64,000 nucleotides of DNA, from positions 62,001 to 126,000 of the forward strand of contig CANGEV010000006.1 in the NCBI GenBank assembly GCA_947452995.1, written 5' to 3'. The notes beneath the pieces were generated by a model. It was not told the origin of the DNA. It saw nothing but the letters and a program-made list of their open reading frames with translations, and did not search any database. Positions 18,061 to 26,700 of this stretch are shown here, in pieces (the stretch's first letter is position 1; the number at the start of each line of letters is the position of its first letter). A program made the translations under genes and the position numbers. The DNA is from Chitinophagales bacterium. Lineage in GTDB: Bacteria > Bacteroidota > Bacteroidia > Chitinophagales > CAIODY01.

Positions 18061-21000
18061 ATGAAAAAACTATTGACCATACTATGTTTGGCCATATTGT
18101 GCTGTATGACTACAGCGCGAGCTGGTCAGTGGCAATGGGTTAAAGGCGACTCTACCCAATATGCTTTAGGTTCGTATGGTATCAAATATTTAGCATCTCC
18201 AAATAATAATCCGCCTGCGCGTTATGCAGCAGCACATTGGAAAGATCAACAGGGAAATTTTTGGCTTTATGGTGGCGATATGCATGATGACTTATGGAAG
18301 TTTAATCCCACAAGTGCAGAATGGACATGGATGGGAGGTTCACCGCTACTGAACCAAGCGCCTATCTATGGCACTTTAGGTGTTCCTTCTATTATGAATA
18401 GTCCTGGAGCACTTCAACTTACCAATGCAACATGGGTAGATAATAATGGAGATCTTTGGTTGTTAGGAGGTATCAATCAAGGCTTGTATAAGTCGAATAC
18501 CATGTGGCGTTATCATATCGCAACGAATGAATGGACTTGGATGGCCGGCACGAATTTTAGTCAGATCGCTAGTTTCGGACCTCCAGGGATTTTTAGTACT
18601 AACTATACACCGCAAGGTATTACGGAAGATAATGTCACCTGGGTTGATTATCAGAATAATTTATGGTTGTATGTAAGTGGCAGTTCTGATCTATGGGAGT
18701 TTAATTCGAGTACAAAAGCATGGGCTTGGATTAAAGGAAATCATGGCGTTAGTTCGTCGGGTGTTTATGCACCTTTGAAGCAATGGGCTGCCAACAATTT
18801 ACCACCTTCAGGGATTGCTTATTGCAGTGGGATGAAGAGTTTACAAGGCTGGTTAGAGATTGTGGTTCCTAATCCAGGAAATGGTTATAGCAATGAGTTA
18901 TGGGCCTATGATCCCTTGCAAAATATGTGGTCCTTACGTGCCCGGACGCCCGGTGCTAACGGAGCTTATCTTCATAAGTGTTTACCGGATTATATCGATT
19001 ATCCAAAGAAGAATGTAGATTATCGAGTGACGCCAGCTTATTGCCCGAATACGTATTGGTTTTTTGGAGGAGATATTGCCGGGAACGACTTATGGTTATT
19101 CAATGCTAATTCGGCTTCGTGGAATTGGATTGATGGTGCCTTAGGCCAGACGGCCATCTTCGGTACTAAAGGTGTCAACAACCCATATAATCGACCTCCG
19201 GGAGGTACGGGCAATTGTTTGTGGACAGATAATAATAATAATTTATGGGTTTTTGGTGCGAATAAAACAAATAGTATGTGGCAATACATGTACAATCCTA
19301 ACTGTACTGCTCCATCCTGTGTGACCGATTCCACCGTTATTTTGACCTTTTGTGCGAATGATAGCGTCTGGATTCCCAATCAATGGATAAAGAATGAAGG
19401 GGTGTATACGACGACGCAAATAATCAATGGCGTCACGCAGAATGTTGTTTATCTCGTATCACAAATTCCGCCTATCATTCATTATATAAGTATTGCCTAC
19501 GATTGCCATCAAATCCAGCTTTGGCCGAATGGTGATACAGTAAAAGCGCCTGGCTCACAAACCTTACAATTTAGTTCTTTCGGCGGTTGCGACTCCGCAG
19601 TAGTCATGAGTTATAATATGCCGGAAGCTTTTATTAATGCTTGTGCACAACCACCACATCAGCTACCGAACGGGCTTTATTCTAGCACACCAGGGTCTTA
19701 TACCCATATAATACAAACACAAAGTGCTCCTTATTGCGATAGCTTAATCATTCACACGGCGATCTATGCGATGCCGAAGGTTGATTTTAGTTTTCAGGAT
19801 ACCGTTTGTATCGGTCAGTCTGTATTGTTTATTGATTTTATTATTCCAGATACTGCCATGCCAACGGCTTCGATAAATATGATTTCTGAGCAGTGGTATT
19901 TTGGGGATACCTCTGTTGCAAGTATTAATCCGAATAATCCTAATAACGCATCAACACATGCCTACGGCTTGCATACGTATTATACTAGCGGTGTTTATTC
20001 AGTTAGCTTGCTTGTGATGAATCCTGCTGGCTGTTATGATACCATTACCAAGCCGATTTACGTTATAAGAAAGCCGAAGCCATTAAGTATTCATAGCACG
20101 CAAGATTCGGTATGCATTCCATACGATACCACCACGCTCTATTTACAAGGCGCACCAAAATTTGGATGGACTTATTTTTGGGAATTGAATGGTGCGCAGC
20201 TAGTGAAGGGAAATGTTAATAGTCCTAAAGCGATACGTGTTTCTTGGTTTGTAGGCGGCGATCATCAAGTGATGTTGCATGCATATCCACCTGCGAATGA
20301 TACGGCTTGTCCGGCAGTGGACACTGTTTTAATTCATACGAAAGGAATTAATCCTGATGTGCACGTAATGGGAAGAGATGTTATATGTTCGCATGCTCAA
20401 GATACTTTATCCGCGAGTTCTTTAACAGCACAATGTGGTCCTTCGAATATGGCCTGCGCTAATCCCTACACTTATGTGGTGGGCGCCTATAAGCCACAAT
20501 TAGTTTCATGGCAAAATGTTGCAGTAACACCTTTTAAAACGGCCAGTGCGCGTGGAAGAGTGCAGTATCTGTATAGTGCGGCTGATCTGAACGATTTAGG
20601 ATTGAATGGGGCGTGTACGATTAGTGAAATGGCATGGCAGATCATCAATAAGCAAAGCACGACTCCGGTACATAATTTAAATGTCAAGCTCGCCTGCGTT
20701 TCCTATAGCAGCATCCCAGGTAACTTAATCTTCGATACGATCACTTCCTTAACAACTGTATATTGCGCAAGCACCTTTGCAACGGTACTCGGCATGAATA
20801 AATTAATATTACAGACTCCTTATAATTGGGATGGCGTCAGCAATCTTTTAGTGGATATCTGTTTTGATAATGGAAACAATACAAGTGCTGATGATGCAAT
20901 TGCGGCCTATTCTGGGCTTAACTGCCGTTATAATTTTTCTAATTTCCCGCTCGCGGGAGGTGCTTGTGGCGTGCGTAATGCCAACCTAAACATCAGCGCT

Positions 21001-23079
21001 GTCCCTTATTTGCATTTAGGCGTTTGTCGGAACTTTACGAGCACGCCGGCTGGAACACAGTTCTCATGGACTTCTTCGCAGAGTGGTTTTTCCGCAAGCG
21101 GTTCTCCAATCGTCGTTAGTCCGAGTCAGGCGACCACTTATTATGTACACGCCTTCAACGGAGTCTGCACCTCTACGGATAGTTTTACGGTTAGCTCTCC
21201 AGCAAAACAAACAACGATACAGCTACCGAAGGATACAATTTTATGCAAGGGCAGTGGATTTACGCCTCCGACGTTTTTACTACAGTCGCAGACAAATGGC
21301 TTACATCAAATTTCTTCGGCTTTAACTTGCATGTTAGCGCCACCATGTACCAAAGCCGACTTTAGCGTTGATGTAGGGAATGGAAGTATTTTGAATGGAC
21401 CATGTTCTCCATTTTATGGCATTATAGAAAATCATAAAATGACGATGCGTTATAAAGCGAAAGAACTCCGCCAGAGTGGACTTACTGCTTGTAGAATTGA
21501 TAGTATTGGATTTTTTGTGACGAATAAAATGTCGTTATTACCTTTCGGTAATTTTACGATTAAAATGCAATGTGGTGATCCGAATGCAGCTTCCATGTCG
21601 AATTATCCGGGCGGTAATATCGTAGCTTATTATCCGAGTTTAATCACCAATGCTGGTTGGACTATGTTGGCGCTTACGAATGCATTTGTTTGGGATGGTG
21701 TCAGTGACTTAATTGTAGAGACTTGTTATAATTCCGGAATATTTCAAATTGGTACGGATGAAGTAAGGAAGTCGCTGCATTCCGAAGTACGCTCTATTTA
21801 TGGATATTCAAACAGTCCGATGGCAGTGCCGGGTTGCAATATCTTTCAATGGGTTTTTAACACTTCTTACAACTATACGCATGAGTTGCCAGATATTCGT
21901 TTAGCAGTTTGCGATGCAGATTCTAGCAATAGTGTTCCATTTGTTTATGCCTGGCAATCTTTTCCTTTAGACTCTGCAACCGTTGGAGCTATTGGTCCGA
22001 ATATTAGCATTCATCCTACGCAGACAACAACTTATGTCGTGAGTTTGTTGAATACTGCAGGTTGTCCGGCGACAGACACGTTCAACGTTGTATTGGCAGA
22101 TCCCTCCATTCCAGATACGAGTACCATTAATTTATGTTCGGGACAGGTGTTTAACTGTGGTCATGGACATACGCTTACGCAAGCGGGTTTTCATAGTGAT
22201 ACCTTAGTAAATAAATTTGGCTGTGATAGTATTCACGTCGACAATATTATTCAGCATAGTAGTAGTTACGATACCCTTCTATATTCACTTTGTTCGAATC
22301 AATCCTTTGTTTTACCGAATGGACTGCTCGTTACGCAGACGGGCATATATCGTGATACTTTGGTGAATCAATATTTATGTGACAGTTTTGTTGTATATGA
22401 TGTGAAGCTAGTACCTGCAAGGGACACCACCTTAAATGCAAGAATATGTATAGGGGATTTGTATACCTTGCCTAATGGACATAAAGTATGGTTGGCAGGT
22501 GATTATTATGATACAATTTCTTCATCCAATGGATGTGATAGTGCGATCCACGTTCGCTTGTCGATAAGTCAAAAACCATATATTGATTTAGGTCCGGATA
22601 CGTTTGTTTGTTTGCAGCAAACACTGCTATTGTTCGTGCGCGATTCCATTGCCACACAAATACGTTGGAGTGATGGAAGTGTTGGTTCGAATTATACGGT
22701 TCATTTACCGGGTACTTATTCAGTCACAGTTTCGAATCCTCCATGTTTGGATGCAAGTGATCGTATTGAAATTAAGCAATATGATTGTCAGTGTAACTTG
22801 GTGATACCGAATGCGTTTTCGCCGAATGAGGATGGCTTAGATGATAGGTTCTTCCCTATTATAGATTGTGATTTGCCCTATGTTGATTTTGTGTTTAGAA
22901 TTTTTAATCGCTGGGGGGAATGTGTATTTTATACAAGTGATCCCTTGAATGTTGGCTGGGATGGCGTATATAGAGGGCGTCAACAGCCAATTAGCACCTT
23001 TGTTTATGAGTTGATTTATACAGATCCGTTTACGCATATACGTCAGTTTAAAAAGGGGAATTTGGAGTTAATAAGATAA
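18061..23079 (+). CDS. Giant secreted surface protein: kelch-like repeats, PKD region and T9SS type B domain
   Basis: The 1672-residue protein has a signal peptide (to about residue 22). Residues 25-425 hold propeller-like repeats with recurring NNLWLFGG and W-x-W-x-G elements. A PKD-like region (QWYFGDTSVAS and HTYYTSGVYSVSLLV) lies near 590-670. Two related modules of about 110 residues follow near 820-945 and 1125-1230 (both have a GL-x-AC segment and end in WDGVS-x-L-x-V-x-x-C). At about 1355-1500 are three tandem 45-residue repeats with LPNG, a DTL element and CDS. The C-terminus (IPNAFSPNEDGLDDRFFPI, FRIFNRWGECVFYT, WDGVYRG) is a T9SS type B / gliding-associated CHU_C domain. It is probably a surface adhesin; ligand unknown. 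Confidence 0.85.
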   Translation: MKKLLTILCLAILCCMTTARAGQWQWVKGDSTQYALGSYGIKYLASPNNNPPARYAAAHWKDQQGNFWLYGGDMHDDLWKFNPTSAEWTWMGGSPLLNQAPIYGTLGVPSIMNSPGALQLTNATWVDNNGDLWLLGGINQGLYKSNTMWRYHIATNEWTWMAGTNFSQIASFGPPGIFSTNYTPQGITEDNVTWVDYQNNLWLYVSGSSDLWEFNSSTKAWAWIKGNHGVSSSGVYAPLKQWAANNLPPSGIAYCSGMKSLQGWLEIVVPNPGNGYSNELWAYDPLQNMWSLRARTPGANGAYLHKCLPDYIDYPKKNVDYRVTPAYCPNTYWFFGGDIAGNDLWLFNANSASWNWIDGALGQTAIFGTKGVNNPYNRPPGGTGNCLWTDNNNNLWVFGANKTNSMWQYMYNPNCTAPSCVTDSTVILTFCANDSVWIPNQWIKNEGVYTTTQIINGVTQNVVYLVSQIPPIIHYISIAYDCHQIQLWPNGDTVKAPGSQTLQFSSFGGCDSAVVMSYNMPEAFINACAQPPHQLPNGLYSSTPGSYTHIIQTQSAPYCDSLIIHTAIYAMPKVDFSFQDTVCIGQSVLFIDFIIPDTAMPTASINMISEQWYFGDTSVASINPNNPNNASTHAYGLHTYYTSGVYSVSLLVMNPAGCYDTITKPIYVIRKPKPLSIHSTQDSVCIPYDTTTLYLQGAPKFGWTYFWELNGAQLVKGNVNSPKAIRVSWFVGGDHQVMLHAYPPANDTACPAVDTVLIHTKGINPDVHVMGRDVICSHAQDTLSASSLTAQCGPSNMACANPYTYVVGAYKPQLVSWQNVAVTPFKTASARGRVQYLYSAADLNDLGLNGACTISEMAWQIINKQSTTPVHNLNVKLACVSYSSIPGNLIFDTITSLTTVYCASTFATVLGMNKLILQTPYNWDGVSNLLVDICFDNGNNTSADDAIAAYSGLNCRYNFSNFPLAGGACGVRNANLNISAVPYLHLGVCRNFTSTPAGTQFSWTSSQSGFSASGSPIVVSPSQATTYYVHAFNGVCTSTDSFTVSSPAKQTTIQLPKDTILCKGSGFTPPTFLLQSQTNGLHQISSALTCMLAPPCTKADFSVDVGNGSILNGPCSPFYGIIENHKMTMRYKAKELRQSGLTACRIDSIGFFVTNKMSLLPFGNFTIKMQCGDPNAASMSNYPGGNIVAYYPSLITNAGWTMLALTNAFVWDGVSDLIVETCYNSGIFQIGTDEVRKSLHSEVRSIYGYSNSPMAVPGCNIFQWVFNTSYNYTHELPDIRLAVCDADSSNSVPFVYAWQSFPLDSATVGAIGPNISIHPTQTTTYVVSLLNTAGCPATDTFNVVLADPSIPDTSTINLCSGQVFNCGHGHTLTQAGFHSDTLVNKFGCDSIHVDNIIQHSSSYDTLLYSLCSNQSFVLPNGLLVTQTGIYRDTLVNQYLCDSFVVYDVKLVPARDTTLNARICIGDLYTLPNGHKVWLAGDYYDTISSSNGCDSAIHVRLSISQKPYIDLGPDTFVCLQQTLLLFVRDSIATQIRWSDGSVGSNYTVHLPGTYSVTVSNPPCLDASDRIEIKQYDCQCNLVIPNAFSPNEDGLDDRFFPIIDCDLPYVDFVFRIFNRWGECVFYTSDPLNVGWDGVYRGRQQPISTFVYELIYTDPFTHIRQFKKGNLELIR

Positions 23080-23081
23080 AC

Positions 23082-23123
23082 TGACTTTAGTCATTGTTCT
23101 TTATGCGAGGATTGCTTAACTTG
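23082..23123 (+). promoter_or_regulatory. FNR/CRP-type operator plus -7 element of the FIST operon
   Basis: A perfect palindrome TGAC-TTTA-GTCA (23082-23093) is followed after exactly 23 bp by TAACTTGT (23117-23124), a degenerate TAnnTTTG. The same operator and spacing occur upstream of ccoI, ccoS and the gene at 62913. The predicted transcription start near 23129 supports ATG 23139 rather than the two earlier candidate starts at 23094 and 23103. Confidence 0.65.
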
Positions 23124-23138
23124 TTAGAAATCTTCACT

Positions 23139-24281
23139 ATGCTTATTCAACAATTTACCTCCTCTTTAAAGCATTCAGAATGGAAAGAGCTAGTGTCTCC
23201 AACACGTACTATTCATGCTCAACTCGTTTTGATATTTGCTACACCCGGTATGGCAAAGAGTGAATCGGTTTTAAATTTTATACGGACTAAATTTCCTGAA
23301 GCGTATATCATGGGTTGCAGCACTTCGGGTGAAATTGCAAATGGTATAATTGAAGAGGCTGGTGTTGTTATCACGGCGATTGAATTCGAGCACACAAAAT
23401 TGGAGAAGCATTCTGTCTCTTTAAGTGGTGCTGCCGATAGTACACGCGTCGGAGAATCTTTGGTGAATCAATTTACGAAGGCTGGCCTTCGTCACATACT
23501 TGTATTGAGTGAAGGACTTCATATCAACGGTACGCAGTTAGTAGAAGGGATGCGTTCGGTATTGCCGAAGGAAGTGAATGTGACAGGTGGTTTAGCGGGC
23601 GATGGTGCCGACTTCTCACAAACCTATGTCATTGATAGTGAAGAAGGAGCTACAGGTGACCGAGTAATAGGCTTAGGATTTTATGGTGATAAGATAAAGA
23701 TTGGTTATGGTTCGTATGGTGGTTGGGATATCTTTGGTATTGAACGTTTGGTAACGAGAGCCGAAAATAATGTGCTTTACGAAATAGATAATATGCCTGC
23801 ATTGAGCTTGTATAAGTCATTCTTAGGTGATTTAGCAAATCAGTTGCCTGCATCAGGTTTATTGTTCCCATTGAGTTTGAGGACTAATAATGTTGATGAG
23901 CCTATTGTTAGAACGATACTTGCAGTTGATGAAGAGAAACAAAGTTTGACATTTGCAGGAGATATTCCAGAGGGTAGTTATGTAAAGCTGATGAAGGCTA
24001 ATGTAGATCATTTGATTGATGGTGCGAATCAAGCAGCCGAACGCTCCAAGCAAGGCTTTTCTACAAATATAGAATTTGCGTTATTGGTTAGTTGTGTTGG
24101 TCGGAAGCTAGTTATGAAGCAAATTACAGAAGAGGAGATTGAAGCGGTTCATGATGTGCTAGGAAAAGATACGGTACTGACAGGCTTCTACTCGTATGGA
24201 GAAATTTCGCCTTCGAAAATGGGTGCTCCATGTTATTTGCATAATCAATCGATGACCATTACGACGTTCAGCGAAAAATAA
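23139..24281 (+). CDS. FIST-domain sensory protein (FIST_N + FIST_C)
   Basis: From ATG 23139 the protein is 380 residues. It has the FIST N-terminal domain (LVLIFATPGMAKSES, IMGCSTSGEIANGII, VTGGLAGDGADF) and a FIST C-terminal domain (ALSLYKSFLGDLANQLP through FYSYGEISP). FIST domains are thought to bind small ligands such as amino acids and act as the sensory part of signalling systems. This one has no effector domain of its own and stands 4 nt upstream of a PAS histidine kinase, so it probably feeds that kinase. ATG 23103 would add 12 residues, but it lies upstream of the predicted -7 element. Confidence 0.85.
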   Translation: MLIQQFTSSLKHSEWKELVSPTRTIHAQLVLIFATPGMAKSESVLNFIRTKFPEAYIMGCSTSGEIANGIIEEAGVVITAIEFEHTKLEKHSVSLSGAADSTRVGESLVNQFTKAGLRHILVLSEGLHINGTQLVEGMRSVLPKEVNVTGGLAGDGADFSQTYVIDSEEGATGDRVIGLGFYGDKIKIGYGSYGGWDIFGIERLVTRAENNVLYEIDNMPALSLYKSFLGDLANQLPASGLLFPLSLRTNNVDEPIVRTILAVDEEKQSLTFAGDIPEGSYVKLMKANVDHLIDGANQAAERSKQGFSTNIEFALLVSCVGRKLVMKQITEEEIEAVHDVLGKDTVLTGFYSYGEISPSKMGAPCYLHNQSMTITTFSEK

Positions 24282-24285
24282 GTTT

Positions 24286-25539
24286 ATGGTAAATAAAGGA
24301 AGGCATCGTTTATTGGCACGTCAGATGAAGAAGCTCGTTCAACCGGAATGGTTGGAATTGCCGGGCTTTGAATCTTTCCTCGAATCTATCAATGAAGCCT
24401 ACCAGGAGCACGATTCAGAGTATAAACAGCTAGAGCATATATTTGAATTAAGCTCTAAAGAATCGTTTAAAGAGTTAAGTAATTTCCGACTTGCACTTGA
24501 TGAGGCAGCAGCCGTTTTTATTATGGACACCAAACAAATTATTCAATATGTGAATGATAAGTTTTGTGACATAACAGGATTCTCACGTCAAGAGGTTTTA
24601 CATAAGCCGTATACAGCCTATTTCCCGGTTCTGAATTTTAGTAGTGAAGAACGCATTCAAATCGCGAAAGATTTATTAAAAGGAAGCGTTTGGAAAGGTA
24701 CCGTGCAAGGACAAGATAAAAATCTTGCTAATTATTGGACAGACACTACCATTGTGCCATTCGTGAATGAACAAGGTAATCCTACCCAGTATCTTGTTAT
24801 TTCAGTAGATATCAGTTCGCGAATAAAAATTGAAGAAAAGCAAGCAGAGGTATTGATGGAACTTAAGAAGTCGAATCAGGAATTAAATGACTTTGCCTAT
24901 ATCATTTCGCATGATTTGAAAGCCCCTTTACGCGCAATTGGCTCACTCACTAATTGGTTAAATCAAGATTATCGTGATAAGCTAGATGAGCAAGGTCAAC
25001 AACTAATCGACTTGCTAAATCAAAGAACGGTACGAATGCATAATTTAATCGAAGGGGTGCTTAACTATTCTCGTATCAGTCATATTCATCAAAACGTTGT
25101 AAAGCAAGACGCAAATGCTATCGTGAATGAGGTGGTGGCTGATTTAAATTTACCGAGCGGTATTCAAGTTAAAATTGCTTGTATTCTTCCTGCTGTTTGG
25201 TATGAAGAAACAAAGCTCCGTCAGATATTTCAAAATCTTATTGGCAATGCAGCCAAATACATGAATAAAGAATTCGGACTAATTGAGGTGTTGTACAAAG
25301 AAGATGAAAAGTTTTGGTGGTTCGAAATTAAGGATAATGGACCAGGTATCGAAGAGAGTCATTTCCATCGCATTTTTAAAATTTTTCAAACATTACAGCC
25401 TAAGGATACTTACGAAAGCACAGGAATTGGCTTGTCAATTGTTAAAAAAATCGTAGAAATGGGGGGTGGAAGTATTCATTTGACCTCAAAAGTAGGGCAA
25501 GGCACAAGCTTTTTCTTTAGCATACCTAAAAATCATTAA
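24286..25539 (+). CDS. PAS-domain sensor histidine kinase
   Basis: The 417-residue soluble kinase has a PAS domain at about 70-185 (AVFIMDTKQIIQYVNDKFCD, ITGFSRQEV), a coiled linker, a HisKA domain with phospho-acceptor H209 in IISHDLKAPLRAIGSL, and an HATPase domain (IFQNLIGNAAKYMNK, DNGPGIEESHFHRIFKIF, STGIGLSIVKKIVE). No membrane segment is seen, so it senses a cytoplasmic signal, likely together with the FIST protein. It is followed by a response regulator and a REC-HPt protein in one operon. The H-box form IISHDLKAPLR is like that of bacteriophytochrome-type kinases. Confidence 0.93.
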   Translation: MVNKGRHRLLARQMKKLVQPEWLELPGFESFLESINEAYQEHDSEYKQLEHIFELSSKESFKELSNFRLALDEAAAVFIMDTKQIIQYVNDKFCDITGFSRQEVLHKPYTAYFPVLNFSSEERIQIAKDLLKGSVWKGTVQGQDKNLANYWTDTTIVPFVNEQGNPTQYLVISVDISSRIKIEEKQAEVLMELKKSNQELNDFAYIISHDLKAPLRAIGSLTNWLNQDYRDKLDEQGQQLIDLLNQRTVRMHNLIEGVLNYSRISHIHQNVVKQDANAIVNEVVADLNLPSGIQVKIACILPAVWYEETKLRQIFQNLIGNAAKYMNKEFGLIEVLYKEDEKFWWFEIKDNGPGIEESHFHRIFKIFQTLQPKDTYESTGIGLSIVKKIVEMGGGSIHLTSKVGQGTSFFFSIPKNH

Positions 25540-25571
25540 CTTCGTAAAGGACTCCCGCTAATAATAATAAT

Positions 25572-25985
25572 ATGGATAGTAATAAGACTATTTTATTGTT
25601 GGAAGATGATATGGTTGATGTAATGACCATTCAACGTGCAATGTCACAATTGGGCATTAAAAACCCCCTTGTGGTAAAGTCGAATGGAGAAGAAGGTCAA
25701 TCATTCCTAGCAACATCAACAGAACGTCCGCATCTCATTTTATTGGATATTAATATGCCGAAAATGAATGGTCTGGAGTTTTTGGCGATGTTGAAGAAAA
25801 GTCCAGAATGGCGCGTTATTCCAGTTGTCATTCTTACAACGAGCGAAGATCATAATGATAAATGGACTGCTTTCCATGAAGGGATTGCAGGCTATATGGT
25901 AAAACCAGTTGACTATGATCAGTTCAAATCAATGGTTAGTATTTTGAGTCAGTATTGGTCGTATAGCGAAACCTTCACCGGATAG
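25572..25985 (+). CDS. Single-domain response regulator (CheY/Rcp1-like)
   Basis: The 137-residue REC domain has the acidic pair EDD near residues 11-13, phospho-acceptor D59 in ILLDINMPKMNG, T in ILTTSEDHND and K in MVKPVDYDQF. The N-terminus (LLLEDDMVDVMTIQRAM) and the long loop before D59 are those of the Rcp1-type single-domain regulators that partner phytochrome-like kinases. It carries no output domain, so it probably relays phosphate from the kinase to the HPt domain encoded next. Gap to the next gene is 1 nt. Confidence 0.93.
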   Translation: MDSNKTILLLEDDMVDVMTIQRAMSQLGIKNPLVVKSNGEEGQSFLATSTERPHLILLDINMPKMNGLEFLAMLKKSPEWRVIPVVILTTSEDHNDKWTAFHEGIAGYMVKPVDYDQFKSMVSILSQYWSYSETFTG

Positions 25986-25986
25986 T

Positions 25987-26700
25987 ATGCGTCATATCCT
26001 GTATATTGAAGATGACCTCGTTGACCAAATGGCCTTCAAGAGGCTGATACAACAGAACAGTCATATTTATTCTTGTTCTATATTTAATTCTTGCTCCGAA
26101 TTTAAAAGTGCCGTTCCAAGTTTATCGCACGATTTATTAGTGGTGGATAATAACCTTGGAGATGGCAATGCACAAGATATCATTCAGCTTTATCCAGATA
26201 AGAAAATTGTCGTTTTAACGGGGACCTTAGAATTGAATTGGACCTTTAATGAAAAAGTTAAAGTAATTGCAAAGCCACTAGAGGCCGATACTTTACATCA
26301 TCTCTTACATTGGGCCATGAATGATGAACTCGTTGAAGCCCAGCGCCCGCCGTTGAAATTTGTCAATCTGAACTATTTAGAAAAAATGGTAGGTGGCGAC
26401 AACGCCTTTATGGTAAAGATGCTTTCGCTAACTTCTGAAGAGCTGGGTAAGGATATTATTGCCTTGCAGACAGCGATGGATACAGCAGATTTTGCGGCAA
26501 TAAAATTTCATGCGCATCGCCTTAAAACACGTAGCCGTGTACTAGGCTTGGGAATGGACCAAGAGGCCTATTGGATTGAATCTCACGCAAGCGCGGAATT
26601 CTTTACTGAGATCAAAGAGATCTATGCAAAATTTGCCATAGTTTTAAAAGAATCACTCGTTGAAGTAGCGGCCTTGGTAGACTACTTTAAACAAGATTAG
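25987..26700 (+). CDS. Response regulator receiver domain fused to an HPt domain
   Basis: The 237-residue protein has an N-terminal REC domain (YIEDDLVDQMAF, phospho-acceptor D54 in VVDNNLGDG, K in VIAKPLEAD) and a C-terminal HPt domain at about 125-235 with H177 in AHRLKTRSRVLGL, matching the AHxLK-type HPt motif. The KGSS normally after the histidine is replaced by KTRS. It should pass phosphate between the FIST-linked kinase and a final regulator that is not in this operon. Its stop overlaps the convergent gene downstream by 4 nt. Confidence 0.85.
   Translation: MRHILYIEDDLVDQMAFKRLIQQNSHIYSCSIFNSCSEFKSAVPSLSHDLLVVDNNLGDGNAQDIIQLYPDKKIVVLTGTLELNWTFNEKVKVIAKPLEADTLHHLLHWAMNDELVEAQRPPLKFVNLNYLEKMVGGDNAFMVKMLSLTSEELGKDIIALQTAMDTADFAAIKFHAHRLKTRSRVLGLGMDQEAYWIESHASAEFFTEIKEIYAKFAIVLKESLVEVAALVDYFKQD

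Noticed and set aside
23094-23138. Earlier starts (TTG 23094, ATG 23103) for the FIST gene
   Set aside because: They lie at the edge of the operator and before the predicted transcription start; similarity begins only after ATG 23139.
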